Shown: piece after piece, positions 40,290 to 50,797 of the stretch
Numbering within the stretch: position 1 is the stretch's first letter
Layout: every line of letters begins with the position of its first letter
Origin: Mycobacterium sp. AT1
GTDB taxonomy: Bacteria > Actinomycetota > Actinomycetes > Mycobacteriales > Mycobacteriaceae
NCBI RefSeq assembly: GCF_002043095.1
Contig: NZ_MVOC01000036.1
Span: 1-64,000 of the forward strand
Direction of reading: 5' to 3'
Length of the DNA stretch: 64,000 nucleotides
The notes under the pieces: model-generated
Told to the model about the DNA's origin: nothing
Database searches by the model: none
What the model saw: the letters and a program-made list of their open reading frames with translations, nothing else
Position numbers and translations under genes: made by a program

Positions 40290-43052
40290 CTACTCGTCGC
40301 CGAGCACGCCGGCCCGACTGGCCAGTTCCGAACGGGTGCGGACGGCGAGTTTCCGGTAGACGCTGCTGAGGTTGTGCTCGACGGTCTTCGGACTGATGAA
40401 CAGGGCCGTCGCAATGTCCTTGTTCGTCTTGCCCGCCGCCGCCAACCTCGCCACCCGCAGTTCCGACGCGGTCAGCTCGGAGTGATTCGTCCGCGGAGCG
40501 TCCGTTCGCTTGAGCTCGGCGCCAACTCTGTTGGCCCACAACGGCATGCCCAATTCACCGAACGTCTCGAACGATTCGCGGAGGGTGGCGGCCGCCAGGT
40601 TCTTCTTGCGCTGGCGGCGCAGCACCTGGCCGAGGAACAACTGGGTGCGCGCCCGCTCGAACGGCATCGGCAGCCTGTCGTGCTGCACCAGCGCCCACCG
40701 AAGGGTGTCCTCGGCGTCGGCGAGATCACCGGCGGCCGCCTGCAGCATGCTTCGCCCACGGGCACCGGCCGCCAACATCCACGGCCGGTCCAGCTCGGCG
40801 CCGTGCAATTCCATCGCCTTCACCAACGGCGCCGCCTCGTCCAGTCGACCGAGCGCGACCATGGCCTCGACGGCGTCCGGCACGTACGACACCGGGAAGG
40901 CGCCTCGCGCGTCGCCGTCCTCGCGCTCGGCAAGCAAGGGCTGCAACACGTTTAGGGCCTTCTCGTAGTTGCCGAGCGACACCTCGAGGAAGCCGAGTGC
41001 GATCAGCGGCCGGATGGTCAGGAACGGCGCCCCGCACTGATGCGCTCCGGCGATCGCCGCCAGGACGTCGTCACGCACGGTGCGCTCACGACCCAGATAT
41101 GCCAACGCCAGGGCGCGTTGGGTGCGACCGACGACCACCGGGTAGCCGCCGCCGAGGTTCTCCCCCCGTCGCACCATGTCCTGGGCCACGTCCGCGGCCA
41201 CCGAGAAGCGCCCCAGCCAGGTGTAGACCATTGCCAGGTGACCCGACACGAACACCAGGTCCGCGTCGGAGCCCATCTCGACGCAGCGTCTGCGCGCGGC
41301 GATCAGGCCGGCGAGTGCCTCCTCGAGGCCACCGGTCCACGACAACGTCACGGCGTCGACCACACTGGCCCGGCAGTGCGCCGCGACGTCGGGATCGGGC
41401 ACCTCGAGTTCCAGCGCGCGGGCCAGGGCGGTCCCGTCTCGCCTGAGACCGTGCGCGCAGTCGAGCATCACGGTCAGCGACAGCGCCTGGCTGACGAGCT
41501 TGGCGTCGCCGAGCCGTTCGGCGTGGACGACGGCGGACTTCGCCTCGGTCCGTGCCTCTTCCTGATGACCGGTCATCGAACGTGCCCGGGAGAGCAGCAA
41601 TTTTGCCTTGACCAACAACGCCGGATCGTCGAATGCTTGGTTGACGGCCTCGACGAGCAACGGAAGCGCGCCCGCGTAGTCGTGCTCGGACATTCGAGCC
41701 GCACCAAGCAGGTTCAGCGCGGCGGCACGGACCCCTCCGACGGGGAATCCGTCGACCACCGGCTCGATCATCCTCCGGGCCCGACGCGTCTCGCCTGCCC
41801 GTAGGTGTTGTTCGGCCGCGCTGAGCCGACGAGTGGGCGTGTCACCGCCGAGACCGATCGCCAGTTCGTAGAGATCCGCCGCCGCGGCGGCGGCTCCCCG
41901 ACCCACGGCGGCCGCGGCGGCGTCGTCGAGGGCGTGCAGGGTGGCCGGCTCGGCGCTCGCGGCGCCCAACGCCATGTGGCGGGCCTTGAGTTCGGGCCGC
42001 GACTCGACGGCAGCAAGGGCCCGATGCATCCGACGACGGCGGGCAGGACCAGCGTGGGTGTAGATGCCGCGGGCCAGCAGGGGGTGGGCGAACACCACGC
42101 TGTTGCCGTCGATCCGGACGATGCCCTCGCGTTCGGGCCCTTCCAGCAGTTCGACGACGCGCTCTACGGACAACGCGGTGGCTGCGGCGACCACGTCGAC
42201 CGTGGCGTCGCCGACCGAGCAGGCGGCGAGCAACATGTCGCCGACCTGGCCGTCGAAGTGTTCGGTGCGCAGCCGCACCAGTTCGGTCAGGGTGCTCGGC
42301 AGTACCGCGTCACCGACCGACGATCGCCCGTCGACGCCCCGGGCCAATTCCAACGCGTAGAAGGGATTACCGCCGGACACCTCGGCGATGCGCACCATCG
42401 TCGGCCGGGGAAACGCCTTGCCGAAGCGCTCCAAGATCATGGTGTGCAACGCCCGCAGGCTCAGCGGGCCGACCCGAACCCGCGTGACGGCGTCCGGGAT
42501 CTGCAGATGCAACCAGTCGGCCGGGTCGGGCTCGGTGGCGTGCGCGCGGGCGGTCAGAAGCAGGCCCACGCGGCCGGTCAGCCGGCGCGCGGCGAATGCC
42601 AACGCTGCCCGGCTCGACACGTCCAACCATTGGACGTCGTCGACGGCCACCAGGATCGGCTGCCGGGCCGCCATCGCCGTGAGGACCGCCGCCACTGCCG
42701 ACCCCGTCACCCGCTGATCGGTGGGCGGCCCCTCGCTGCCCGTCCGAAGGAGGACCCGGTCCAGCGCAACGCGTTGAAGTTCGGGCAGACCCGCCAGCAC
42801 CTCCGGCTCGACGTCCTGCAGCAGATCCGCGACCGCGGCGTAGGCCAGGACGGACTCCGCCTCGTCGGCCCGCGTGGACAACACCCGGAAGCCGTGCTCA
42901 CCGGCCTGCTCGACGCCGTAGAGCCACAGGGTGGTCTTGCCGATGCCCGGCTCCCCCGCGATCACCAGGGCGGACGGCGCCATGCCGGCGGCGCCGAGCA
43001 GGTCGTCGACCGCTTGGCGCTCCTCCGAGCGAGTTACCGTTGCCACAGGCAC
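40290..43052 (-). CDS. Large LuxR-family ATPase regulator (LAL/MalT type)
   Basis: A 920-residue regulator with an N-terminal AAA-type ATPase (Walker A GEPGIGKTT at residues 33-41, Walker B PILVAVDDVQWLD), a long helical middle of TPR-like repeats, and a C-terminal LuxR HTH (LTASELRVARLAAAGKTNKDIATALF, then PKTVEHNLSSVYRKL). Such LAL proteins activate catabolic or secondary-metabolism genes after binding an inducer. It separates ppgK from sigA, which I recall as neighbours in M. tuberculosis, so it looks like a lineage-specific gain. GTG starts at 43052 and 43046 are possible. An inverted repeat (ATTGCA...TGCAAT, 43062-43082) lies just upstream. Confidence 0.9.
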   Translation of the reverse strand: MPVATVTRSEERQAVDDLLGAAGMAPSALVIAGEPGIGKTTLWLYGVEQAGEHGFRVLSTRADEAESVLAYAAVADLLQDVEPEVLAGLPELQRVALDRVLLRTGSEGPPTDQRVTGSAVAAVLTAMAARQPILVAVDDVQWLDVSSRAALAFAARRLTGRVGLLLTARAHATEPDPADWLHLQIPDAVTRVRVGPLSLRALHTMILERFGKAFPRPTMVRIAEVSGGNPFYALELARGVDGRSSVGDAVLPSTLTELVRLRTEHFDGQVGDMLLAACSVGDATVDVVAAATALSVERVVELLEGPEREGIVRIDGNSVVFAHPLLARGIYTHAGPARRRRMHRALAAVESRPELKARHMALGAASAEPATLHALDDAAAAAVGRGAAAAAADLYELAIGLGGDTPTRRLSAAEQHLRAGETRRARRMIEPVVDGFPVGGVRAAALNLLGAARMSEHDYAGALPLLVEAVNQAFDDPALLVKAKLLLSRARSMTGHQEEARTEAKSAVVHAERLGDAKLVSQALSLTVMLDCAHGLRRDGTALARALELEVPDPDVAAHCRASVVDAVTLSWTGGLEEALAGLIAARRRCVEMGSDADLVFVSGHLAMVYTWLGRFSVAADVAQDMVRRGENLGGGYPVVVGRTQRALALAYLGRERTVRDDVLAAIAGAHQCGAPFLTIRPLIALGFLEVSLGNYEKALNVLQPLLAEREDGDARGAFPVSYVPDAVEAMVALGRLDEAAPLVKAMELHGAELDRPWMLAAGARGRSMLQAAAGDLADAEDTLRWALVQHDRLPMPFERARTQLFLGQVLRRQRKKNLAAATLRESFETFGELGMPLWANRVGAELKRTDAPRTNHSELTASELRVARLAAAGKTNKDIATALFISPKTVEHNLSSVYRKLAVRTRSELASRAGVLGDE

Positions 43053-43443
43053 GTCCCCATCATTGCAGCTAGCAAATGCAATTGCGCGGACTAGGGAGAA
43101 TCAGTTTCCGGTAATGCGCCCGACTTCAGTGTCGTCACGGCGCCGTTCATCGGGACGAATCAGCGCGGGCGGGTCCAATCGTGGCAATCGAGTGGCTGCC
43201 GGAGCCAGTTGCCCGTCCCACGACGAACATGCGTGTCGGCCCGCACCGAAAGCGGCTCGCCAGACGGTCAATTTACCGCTCGTAGCGGCAGTTGCCCACT
43301 CTGTCGTTACAATGGTTGACGGCGGCCTCATCACGGATGGCGGCAGGTATCCACGCAGATAACAAACGCCATCAACAGACAGTCGACGTTTTACGGTGGC
43401 GCACGCCCACGCTACCGAGTCTCGCAAGACCGAAGGGGTGCAC
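43053..43443. other. Divergent control region between LAL gene and sigA
   Basis: A 391-bp non-coding interval. Near the LAL gene it contains the inverted repeat ATTGCA-N9-TGCAAT (43062-43082). Towards sigA it has a small hairpin CCGCT-CGT-AGCGG (43276-43288), a TACAAT hexamer with TG-type context (43308-43313), and TACGGT (43392-43397) 46 bp before the sigA start. The last two are candidate sigA -10 elements; no convincing -35 was found for either. Confidence 0.5.
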
Positions 43444-44823
<1,380 letters not shown>

Positions 44824-44839
44824 CCGTGGTGGTGGCCCC

Positions 44840-45211
44840 GTGACGCCACAGCGCGTCAACGTGTCGTCGGGTTCGGCCTTCGAGGCCGAAGTGGGGTACT
44901 CCCGCGCCGTCAGGACGGGGCCGCTCGTCGTCGTTGCGGGGACCACCGCGCCGGGGCCTGACGTCGCCGCTCAGGCGCGAGAGGCCTTTCGGCGCATCGA
45001 GATTGCGCTCGGGGAAGTCGGCGCGTCCCTGGGCGACGTGGTCCGCACGCGGATGTTCGTCACCGACATCACGTCCTGGCGCGAGGTCGGCGCGGTGCAC
45101 GCGGAGGTGTTCGGCACCGTGCGACCCGTGGCGACCATGGTCGAGGTCTCGGCGTTGATCGCCGCCGACCTGTACGTCGAAATCGAGGTCGACGCCTACC
45201 TGTCGGACTGA
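44840..45211 (+). CDS. RidA/YjgF family protein
   Basis: A 123-residue protein of the Rid family, which hydrolyses reactive enamine/imine intermediates. Family marks are GYSRAVRTGPLVVVAGTTAPG, QAREAFRRIEIALGEVGASLGDVVRTRMFVTDI and RPVATMVEVSALIAADLYVEIE. The key arginine of RidA proper (usually in the last-third TRxxV segment) appears as RPVATMVEV, so this may be a different Rid subgroup. GTG 44840 lies 16 bp after sigA, so it is co-transcribed (as Rv2703-Rv2704). Overlaps the convergent DUF952 gene by 16 bp. Confidence 0.88.
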   Translation: MTPQRVNVSSGSAFEAEVGYSRAVRTGPLVVVAGTTAPGPDVAAQAREAFRRIEIALGEVGASLGDVVRTRMFVTDITSWREVGAVHAEVFGTVRPVATMVEVSALIAADLYVEIEVDAYLSD

Positions 45212-45564
45212 GCCCACGGCGCGAAGCGACCGTCGGGCCCGGGCACATACGGCGTGACACTGGTCACAGCTGCGACGGGAAGTGGCCCGTACAAATGCGG
45301 GAAGGTCATCGACTCCGGATCGGTCGGCACGCCGGGTTCCCACCGCACCGGGTCGCTCAAGAGTCCCGGATCCACTCGCAACACGACCATGTCGAGCTGG
45401 CCCGCGTACAACCGGTTCGCAGGAAGATGCACCTGCTCGGGCGCCGAAAGGTGCACGAAGCCTTGGACATCCAGCGACGGAGGCCGCCTCTCGCCGACTG
45501 CCGTCGCGGCATTCCACTCGTCGGACGTACAGAGATGGAGCAGCTCTCGCGGCGTCGGACCCAT
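45196..45564 (-). CDS. DUF952 domain protein
   Basis: A 122-residue protein of the DUF952 family (Rv2705c region). It shows LLHLCTSDEWNAA, GFVHLSAPEQVHLPANRLYAG and FPHLYGPLPVAAVTSVTPY, the conserved His and Ser/Thr positions of a small ADP-ribosyltransferase-like fold. Biochemical role unknown. ATG 45564 (GPTPREL) is chosen by family length; the upstream extension crosses the promoter area of the next plus-strand gene. Confidence 0.85.
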   Translation of the reverse strand: MGPTPRELLHLCTSDEWNAATAVGERRPPSLDVQGFVHLSAPEQVHLPANRLYAGQLDMVVLRVDPGLLSDPVRWEPGVPTDPESMTFPHLYGPLPVAAVTSVTPYVPGPDGRFAPWAQSDR

Positions 45565-45697
45565 GCCGTCAGTGTGCCCGGCCGAAACGTTCGGCGCGTG
45601 AGACACGACACACCGGTTAACGACCGGGGAACAAGGCCGGAAGTGAAAACGTCTGACAGAGTGGAAGAAAGCACGTAGCAGATATGGAGGAGGCGCC

Positions 45698-45889
45698 ATG
45701 AACGCAACTCTGACCAGCCCAGAGCTGACCCGGGCTGATCGCTGCGACCGATGCGGCGCCGCCGCCCGAGTCGTCGCGAAACTGCCGTCGGGTGCTGTCC
45801 TGTTGTTCTGCCAGCATCACGCAAACGAGCACGAGGCCAAGTTGGTCGAGCTCGCCGCCGTGCTGGAGACCAGCAAGGTCGATTCGTAA
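45698..45889 (+). CDS. Small DUF7455-type zinc-binding protein
   Basis: A 63-residue protein of a widespread actinobacterial family. It has CDRCG near residue 16 and FCQHHANEH near 38, a Cys/His arrangement suited to one zinc ion, and a hydrophobic core AARVVAKLPSGAVLLF. Such proteins commonly sit near sigma-factor genes; a regulatory role is guessed only. ATG 45698 follows GGAGG. It lies 60 bp before the YihY gene. Confidence 0.85.
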   Translation: MNATLTSPELTRADRCDRCGAAARVVAKLPSGAVLLFCQHHANEHEAKLVELAAVLETSKVDS

Positions 45890-45948
45890 CTTTCACTGAG
45901 CCACCACTCCGCGCACGAGATTGCGCGGTCGTGAATGCTGGTGTGGTC

Positions 45949-46947
45949 ATGAACGACGAGCACACGCCGGCCAAGCCGTCCCGACGCCATGCCTGGCCCG
46001 TATTGAAGCGCACCCTTGGCAAGAGTTGGGACGACTCGATCTTCTCGGAGTCGGCGGCGGCGGCATTCTGGAGCGCACTGTCGCTGCCGCCGCTGCTCCT
46101 CGGAATGCTGGGCAGCTTGGCCTACATCGCGCCACTGTTCGGTCCGAACACGTTGCAGACCATCGAAGACCGACTCGTGAGCACCGCGGGAAACCTGTTC
46201 TCCAGCAACGTGGTCAACGAGATCATCGCGCCGACGGTGTCCGACATCGTGGCGGGGGCGCGCGGCGAGGTGGTGTCGCTGGGCTTCGTGATCTCGTTGT
46301 GGGCCGGGTCCTCGGCGGTGTCGGCATTCGTCGACGCGGTCGTGGAGGCGCACGATCAGACCGAACTGCGCCACCCGGTGCGCCAACGCTTCTACGCCCT
46401 CGGCCTGTACGTCATCGGGTTGGTGTTCATCATCGCCACGGCGCCGCTGCTGGCGATCGGGCCCATGAAGATCGCCGAGCACATTCCGGAGAACTGGCAG
46501 TACTTCCTGAGCTACGGCTACTACCCCGTGCTCTTCACCGCCCTGGTGATCGCGATCACCATCCTCTACCGGGTGGCGCTGCCCCGGCCGTTGCCCTCAC
46601 ACCGACTGGTCTACGGCGCGATGCTGGCGGCGATCGTGTTTCTGGTGGCCACGCTGGGCTTGCGGATCTATCTGACCTGGATCACGGCGACGGGCTACAC
46701 CTACGGCGCCCTGGCGACACCGATCGCCTTCCTGCTGTTCGCGTTCTTCCTCGGCTTCGCCATCATGATGGGAGCCGAGCTCAACGCCGCGATTCAGGAG
46801 GAGTGGCCCGCTCCCGACACCCACGCCAAGCGACTGAAGGGCTGGCTGGAGGACAAGGCGGACGAGCGCAACGGCGACACGAAGGAGCGACGCTCGGCGG
46901 CGAGCGCAGACGCCCCGTCCGCCGACCGCTCGGGAACTATTTCTTGA
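45949..46947 (+). CDS. YihY/BrkB-family membrane protein
   Basis: A 332-residue integral membrane protein of the YihY (formerly ribonuclease BN) family, equivalent to Rv2707. It opens with WPVLKRTLGKSWDDSIFSESAAAAFWSALSLPPLLLGMLG, has about six helices and ends with a charged cytoplasmic tail rich in Lys, Glu and Ser. The family function is uncertain; it is not a ribonuclease. ATG 45949 is preceded by an in-frame GTG two codons earlier. It overlaps the convergent DUF3039 gene by 11 bp. Confidence 0.9.
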   Translation: MNDEHTPAKPSRRHAWPVLKRTLGKSWDDSIFSESAAAAFWSALSLPPLLLGMLGSLAYIAPLFGPNTLQTIEDRLVSTAGNLFSSNVVNEIIAPTVSDIVAGARGEVVSLGFVISLWAGSSAVSAFVDAVVEAHDQTELRHPVRQRFYALGLYVIGLVFIIATAPLLAIGPMKIAEHIPENWQYFLSYGYYPVLFTALVIAITILYRVALPRPLPSHRLVYGAMLAAIVFLVATLGLRIYLTWITATGYTYGALATPIAFLLFAFFLGFAIMMGAELNAAIQEEWPAPDTHAKRLKGWLEDKADERNGDTKERRSAASADAPSADRSGTIS

Positions 46948-47173
46948 GCTGCTCGTAGATGCGCTTGCAATCCGCGCACACCGGCGACCCCGGCTTCGCC
47001 GACTTGGTCACGGGAAACACCTCGCCGCACAGGGCGACGACGTGGGTGCCTTCGACGGCGCTCTGGACGATCTTGTCCTTCTTGACGTAGTGGAAGACCT
47101 TGGGAGTGTCGTCATCCGTTCCGTCGTCGACGCGTTCGTCGGTGTCGGGGCGCTCGATGGTCTGGGTGTCCAT
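46937..47173 (-). CDS. DUF3039 domain protein
   Basis: A 78-residue protein of the DUF3039 family (Rv2708c). An acidic head is followed by FHYVKKDKIVQSAVEGTHVVALCGEVFPV and PVCADCKRIYEQL; three cysteines and a histidine could bind zinc. Function unknown. The family is confined to actinobacteria and is conserved next to the sigA-sigB interval. Confidence 0.88.
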   Translation of the reverse strand: MDTQTIERPDTDERVDDGTDDDTPKVFHYVKKDKIVQSAVEGTHVVALCGEVFPVTKSAKPGSPVCADCKRIYEQLKK

Positions 47174-47250
47174 GCAGCCATTGTGCCCGGGAAGCGATCT
47201 GTAAGAAACCGGACCGATTGATGACGCCCGATCTGTGGAACAGTGGAGTC

Positions 47251-47649
47251 ATGAAACACGGCCCAGAGCTGAGTTTCGACGACGATGGTCGACCGGTTCT
47301 CATCACGCGCGCGGCGCAGCCCTACGAAGAGCAGCATCGCGAGAGGGTACGCAAATACCTCAAGATCATGTCGTGGCGAGTTCCCGCACTCCTTGGCGCC
47401 GCGCTCGCGTATGGAATTTGGCACAACGGACTGATTTCGCTCGCGATTCTGGTGGCGTCCATCCCGCTGCCGTGGATCGCCGTGCTGATCGCCAACGACC
47501 GACCTCCGCGCAAAGCCGAGGAACCGCGGCGATACCAGGACAAGGGACGCATTCCCCTTTTCCCCACCGCCGAGCGCCCGGCACTGCAGGCGCGCGTCCG
47601 CCCCGCGCCGCAACCCGAGTCGGCGGAATGGCAGCGCGACGTTCCCTGA
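47251..47649 (+). CDS. DUF3099 membrane protein
   Basis: A 132-residue protein with two adjacent helices (about 40-60 and 65-82: VPALLGAALAYGIWHNGLISLAILVASIPLPWIAVLI) and a polar tail, matching DUF3099 and Rv2709. It has the family opening PVLITRAAQPYEEQHRER. ATG 47251 is chosen; an ATG at 47218 would give 11 extra residues without character. It is followed by the sigB promoter. Confidence 0.85.
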   Translation: MKHGPELSFDDDGRPVLITRAAQPYEEQHRERVRKYLKIMSWRVPALLGAALAYGIWHNGLISLAILVASIPLPWIAVLIANDRPPRKAEEPRRYQDKGRIPLFPTAERPALQARVRPAPQPESAEWQRDVP

Positions 47650-47736
47650 TCTGAGCCTTCTTCCCGCATTCTCAGGAGAATCTCAGGTCGACGGCCGATA
47701 ACTGCAGGTCAGAAGGTGTGAAACCGTCGGCCCGCG

Positions 47737-47763
47737 GGAACTCTTGGAACCAGACGAGCGTTG
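47737..47763 (+). promoter_or_regulatory. ECF-type (SigE/SigH) promoter of sigB
   Basis: GGAAC (47737-47741) and CGTTG (47759-47763) are spaced by 17 bp, the consensus of mycobacterial SigE and SigH promoters. In M. tuberculosis sigB is transcribed by these factors from a promoter of the same form. Transcription would start near 47770, giving a 30-nt leader with the ribosome site AGGAGG. Confidence 0.78.
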
Positions 47764-47799
47764 TAGCTCATGACAGTTCCAGCAGAGCAGGAGGCCGTA

Positions 47800-48759
47800 A
47801 TGGCAAACGCCACCGCAAGCCGCATCGATTCCGATCTGGACTCCCAGAGCCCAGCCGCAGACTTGGTGCGCGTGTATCTGAACGGCATCGGCAAAACTGC
47901 CTTGCTGAACGCGGCAGACGAGGTTGAACTCGCCAAACGCATCGAAGCTGGGCTTTATGCGCGACACATTCTCGACACCAAGAAGCGTCTCGGCGAGAAC
48001 CGCAAACGAGAGCTGGCAGCGGTGGTCCGCGACGGCGAGGCGGCTCGACGCCACCTGCTCGAGGCCAACCTGCGACTGGTGGTGTCGCTCGCGAAGCGCT
48101 ACACCGGGCGTGGCATGCCGCTGCTCGACCTCATCCAAGAGGGCAACCTCGGACTCATCCGCGCGATGGAGAAGTTCGACTACGCCAAGGGCTTCAAGTT
48201 CTCCACCTATGCCACGTGGTGGATCCGTCAGGCGATCACGCGCGGCATGGCTGATCAGAGCCGCACCATCCGCCTGCCCGTGCACCTCGTCGAGCAGGTC
48301 AACAAGCTCGCCAGGATCAAGCGCGAAATGCACCAGAACCTCGGGCGGGACGCCAGCGACGAGGAGCTCGCGGAGGAATCCGGCATTCCGGCCGAGAAGA
48401 TCGCCGACCTGCTGTCGCACAGCCGGGACCCGGTGAGCCTCGACATGCCCGTCGGCAGTGACGAGGAGGCACCGCTGGGTGACTTCATCGAGGACGCGGA
48501 GGCGATGTCGGCCGAGAACGCGGTCATCTCCGAGCTCCTGCACACCGACATCCGGCACGTGCTGGCCACGCTCGACGAGCGCGAGCAGCAGGTGATCAGG
48601 CTGCGCTTCGGCCTGGACGACGGCCAGCCGCGGACCCTCGACCAGATCGGCAAGCTGTTCGGACTCTCGCGTGAGCGAGTGCGCCAGATCGAACGCGAGG
48701 TCATGGCCAAGTTGCGCCACGGTGACCGCGCCGAGCGGCTGCGGTCCTACGCCAGCTAG
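47800..48759 (+). CDS. sigB: Primary-like sigma factor SigB
   Basis: A 319-residue group 2 sigma-70 factor for stress and stationary phase. It lacks the long region 1.1 of SigA but keeps regions 1.2 (PAADLVRVYLNGIGKTALLNAADEVELAKRIE), 2 (YTGRGMPLLDLIQEGNLGLIRAMEKFDYAKGFKFSTYATWWIRQ, with the core cut at twenty residues here in spirit), 3 and 4 (LDQIGKLFGLSRERVRQIEREVMAKL). ATG 47800 follows AGGAGG. The upstream promoter is ECF-type, so sigB is probably driven by SigE/SigH. A strong terminator and ideR follow, as Rv2710-Rv2711. Confidence 0.97.
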   Translation: MANATASRIDSDLDSQSPAADLVRVYLNGIGKTALLNAADEVELAKRIEAGLYARHILDTKKRLGENRKRELAAVVRDGEAARRHLLEANLRLVVSLAKRYTGRGMPLLDLIQEGNLGLIRAMEKFDYAKGFKFSTYATWWIRQAITRGMADQSRTIRLPVHLVEQVNKLARIKREMHQNLGRDASDEELAEESGIPAEKIADLLSHSRDPVSLDMPVGSDEEAPLGDFIEDAEAMSAENAVISELLHTDIRHVLATLDEREQQVIRLRFGLDDGQPRTLDQIGKLFGLSRERVRQIEREVMAKLRHGDRAERLRSYAS

Positions 48760-48781
48760 CCCCAACTGCTGCGACGACGAA

Positions 48782-48813
48782 GCGATGCCCGCCGCGCCTG
48801 CGGCGGGCATCGC
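48782..48813 (+). terminator. sigB terminator
   Basis: GCGATGCCCGCCGC and GCGGCGGGCATCGC form a perfect 14-bp stem with the 4-nt loop GCCT, 22 nt after the sigB stop. There is no U-run, the usual mycobacterial form. It separates sigB from ideR. Confidence 0.8.
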
Positions 48814-48895
48814 GCCGTGCATCTGGTCCCGGCCATGCTGCATCCCAGTTCAGGCGCCGTCACCGGTAGACTCGCAATGCAACGGAGGGCTGCGA

Positions 48896-49585
48896 ATGAA
48901 CGATTTGATCGATACCACCGAGATGTACCTGCGGACCATCTACGACCTCGAAGAAGAGGGCGTGGTGCCGCTGCGTGCCCGAATCGCGGAACGGCTTGAG
49001 CAGAGCGGTCCGACCGTAAGTCAGACCGTCTCCCGCATGGAGCGCGACGGGCTGCTGCACGTGGCCGGCGACCGGCACCTCGAACTGACCGACAAGGGCC
49101 GCGCCTTGGCCGTGTCGGTGATGCGCAAGCACCGGTTGGCGGAGCGACTGCTGGTCGACGTCATCGGGCTGCCGTGGGAAGAAGTGCACGCCGAGGCGTG
49201 CCGTTGGGAACACGTCATGAGCGAGGACGTCGAGCGGCGCCTGGTCCAGGTCTTGGACAACCCGACCACCTCGCCATTCGGCAACCCGATTCCGGGGCTC
49301 TCCGAGCTCGGCGTCCCGACGTCGGACGTCGACGACGTCAGCCTGGTGCGACTCACCGAACTGCCGACGGGCTTCCCCGTCGCCGTCCGGGTCCGCCAGC
49401 TCACCGAACACGTCCAGGGCGACGTCGAGTTGATCGCCCGGCTCAAGGACGCCGGCGTGGTGCCCGACGCCAGGGTGACCGTGCAGGTGAGCGACCACGG
49501 CAGCGTGTTGATCGTGATCCCCGGCCACGAACAGGTCGAACTCCCCCACCACATGGCACACGCGGTCAGGGTGGAGAAGGTCTAA
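48896..49585 (+). CDS. ideR: Iron-dependent regulator IdeR
   Basis: A 229-residue DtxR-family repressor/activator that uses Fe2+ to control siderophore and iron-storage genes. The winged HTH (residues about 5-65) is followed by the dimerisation domain and a C-terminal SH3-like domain. All metal ligands are present: Met10, Cys102, Glu105 and His106 for the primary site; His79, Glu83 and His98 for the ancillary site. ATG 48896 follows GGAGGG. Located after sigB as in M. tuberculosis. I saw no IdeR box upstream of it or of its neighbours. Confidence 0.98.
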   Translation: MNDLIDTTEMYLRTIYDLEEEGVVPLRARIAERLEQSGPTVSQTVSRMERDGLLHVAGDRHLELTDKGRALAVSVMRKHRLAERLLVDVIGLPWEEVHAEACRWEHVMSEDVERRLVQVLDNPTTSPFGNPIPGLSELGVPTSDVDDVSLVRLTELPTGFPVAVRVRQLTEHVQGDVELIARLKDAGVVPDARVTVQVSDHGSVLIVIPGHEQVELPHHMAHAVRVEKV

Positions 49586-50628
49586 CCGGCCCGCTTGCCG
49601 ACGCCTTGGCGCGGTGGCAGGCGTACCCCCAGTCGTTTGGCCAACCGGTAGCCGGTCTGCGCCAGTTCGCGGATCTGATCGGGTCGCATGCCGGATTGCA
49701 ACGCCTGATCCAGCATGACCGCCATGCGGTGACCACCGTCGCTGCGCAGGGCCGCTTCCAGCGACACCCCTGCGAGGGGGCCGTCACCGCGCGCATAGGC
49801 CGAAAACGCAAGGAGCACCAGAGCTTCCACCCGCCACGGGTCGGGTAGCGTCCGCGCCAACAACGCCCACAGCGTTTCGGCTCGGTCGGCCTCCCGCCCG
49901 ACGGCGAGCGCATACAGGGTGTCCCGCACGCGAGTGTCGGCGATCGCGCACCCCACCGCGGCGAGGTCGTCGTCTTCGGGGACCATTCCCTCGGAGAGCC
50001 CGCGCGCCACGGCGAGCGCATGTTCGACGTCGCGGCGCGCGTCGACGTCGGGCCGAAGCTCACCGTCGTGCTCGGCGAGCAGCATCGCCGTACGCAGCCC
50101 CTCGGCGCGCACCGGGTCGACTGCGACGACCGCCTGCAACTCCGCTCGCCGCGCATAGAGGCGACGCCCCTCGAGCACGGCGGCCGCGGCCATGGGCGAC
50201 GACATGGGATCCTCGACCGCCCCCGCACCCGGTTCGCCGTCGACCCGATGCCACTGGCCACCCTCCTCCAATCGGTCGACGACGTAGGCGGCGAGCAGTT
50301 CGACGCACCGGCCCTCCAGGTGTTCGGCCAGCACGTCGGCCAACACCCGGTGCTCGTCGAGACACATGCGGCACGCGGCGCCGTCTTCGTCGACGATCAC
50401 GGCCACCACGGCGTCGGGTCCGTTGGTGGCGGCGACGTCGACCAGATGGGCGAGGGACTCGTCGAGCTCGCCCGTCAGGTCGACGCGCATCACGCAGCCC
50501 AACTCGTCGTCCTCGAAGGTCACCAGAACCAGGGAGTGCTCGGGCACGAAGCCGAGGACGGCCGGTAGGGCGGCGATCAACGCCGCTGGGCTGGTCGGGT
50601 GGAAGTCGGAGGCTTTGAAAGTCGTCAT
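49582..50628 (-). CDS. DUF4192 domain protein
   Basis: A 348-residue actinobacterial protein of DUF4192 (Rv2712c). It opens TFKASDFHPTSPAALIAALPAVLGFVPEHSLVLV, the family signature, and is mainly alpha-helical with an acidic middle. No catalytic motif is recognised. ATG 50628 is chosen because the family starts with this segment. Its 3' end overlaps the convergent ideR gene by four bases. Confidence 0.87.
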   Translation of the reverse strand: MTTFKASDFHPTSPAALIAALPAVLGFVPEHSLVLVTFEDDELGCVMRVDLTGELDESLAHLVDVAATNGPDAVVAVIVDEDGAACRMCLDEHRVLADVLAEHLEGRCVELLAAYVVDRLEEGGQWHRVDGEPGAGAVEDPMSSPMAAAAVLEGRRLYARRAELQAVVAVDPVRAEGLRTAMLLAEHDGELRPDVDARRDVEHALAVARGLSEGMVPEDDDLAAVGCAIADTRVRDTLYALAVGREADRAETLWALLARTLPDPWRVEALVLLAFSAYARGDGPLAGVSLEAALRSDGGHRMAVMLDQALQSGMRPDQIRELAQTGYRLAKRLGVRLPPRQGVGKRAG

Positions 50629-50797
50629 GGGCAGAACTTCGCAGCACCCACCCACGGTTTTCGCCGCCGCGGACCGATGGCGCGGGCCGCTGTGGATGAA
50701 GTGACGTCTGGGGATGACCGGCGTTGTTCACCCGCTGTTGACGTACTCGCCATGCAAGATGACGCCGGGCGGCGTACACCTGTTGCCCATGGGTTCC

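Noticed and set aside
48760..48895. IdeR box near sigB-ideR
   Set aside because: No 19-bp TTAGGTTAGGCTAACCTAA-like sequence was found; only the sigB terminator hairpin is there.
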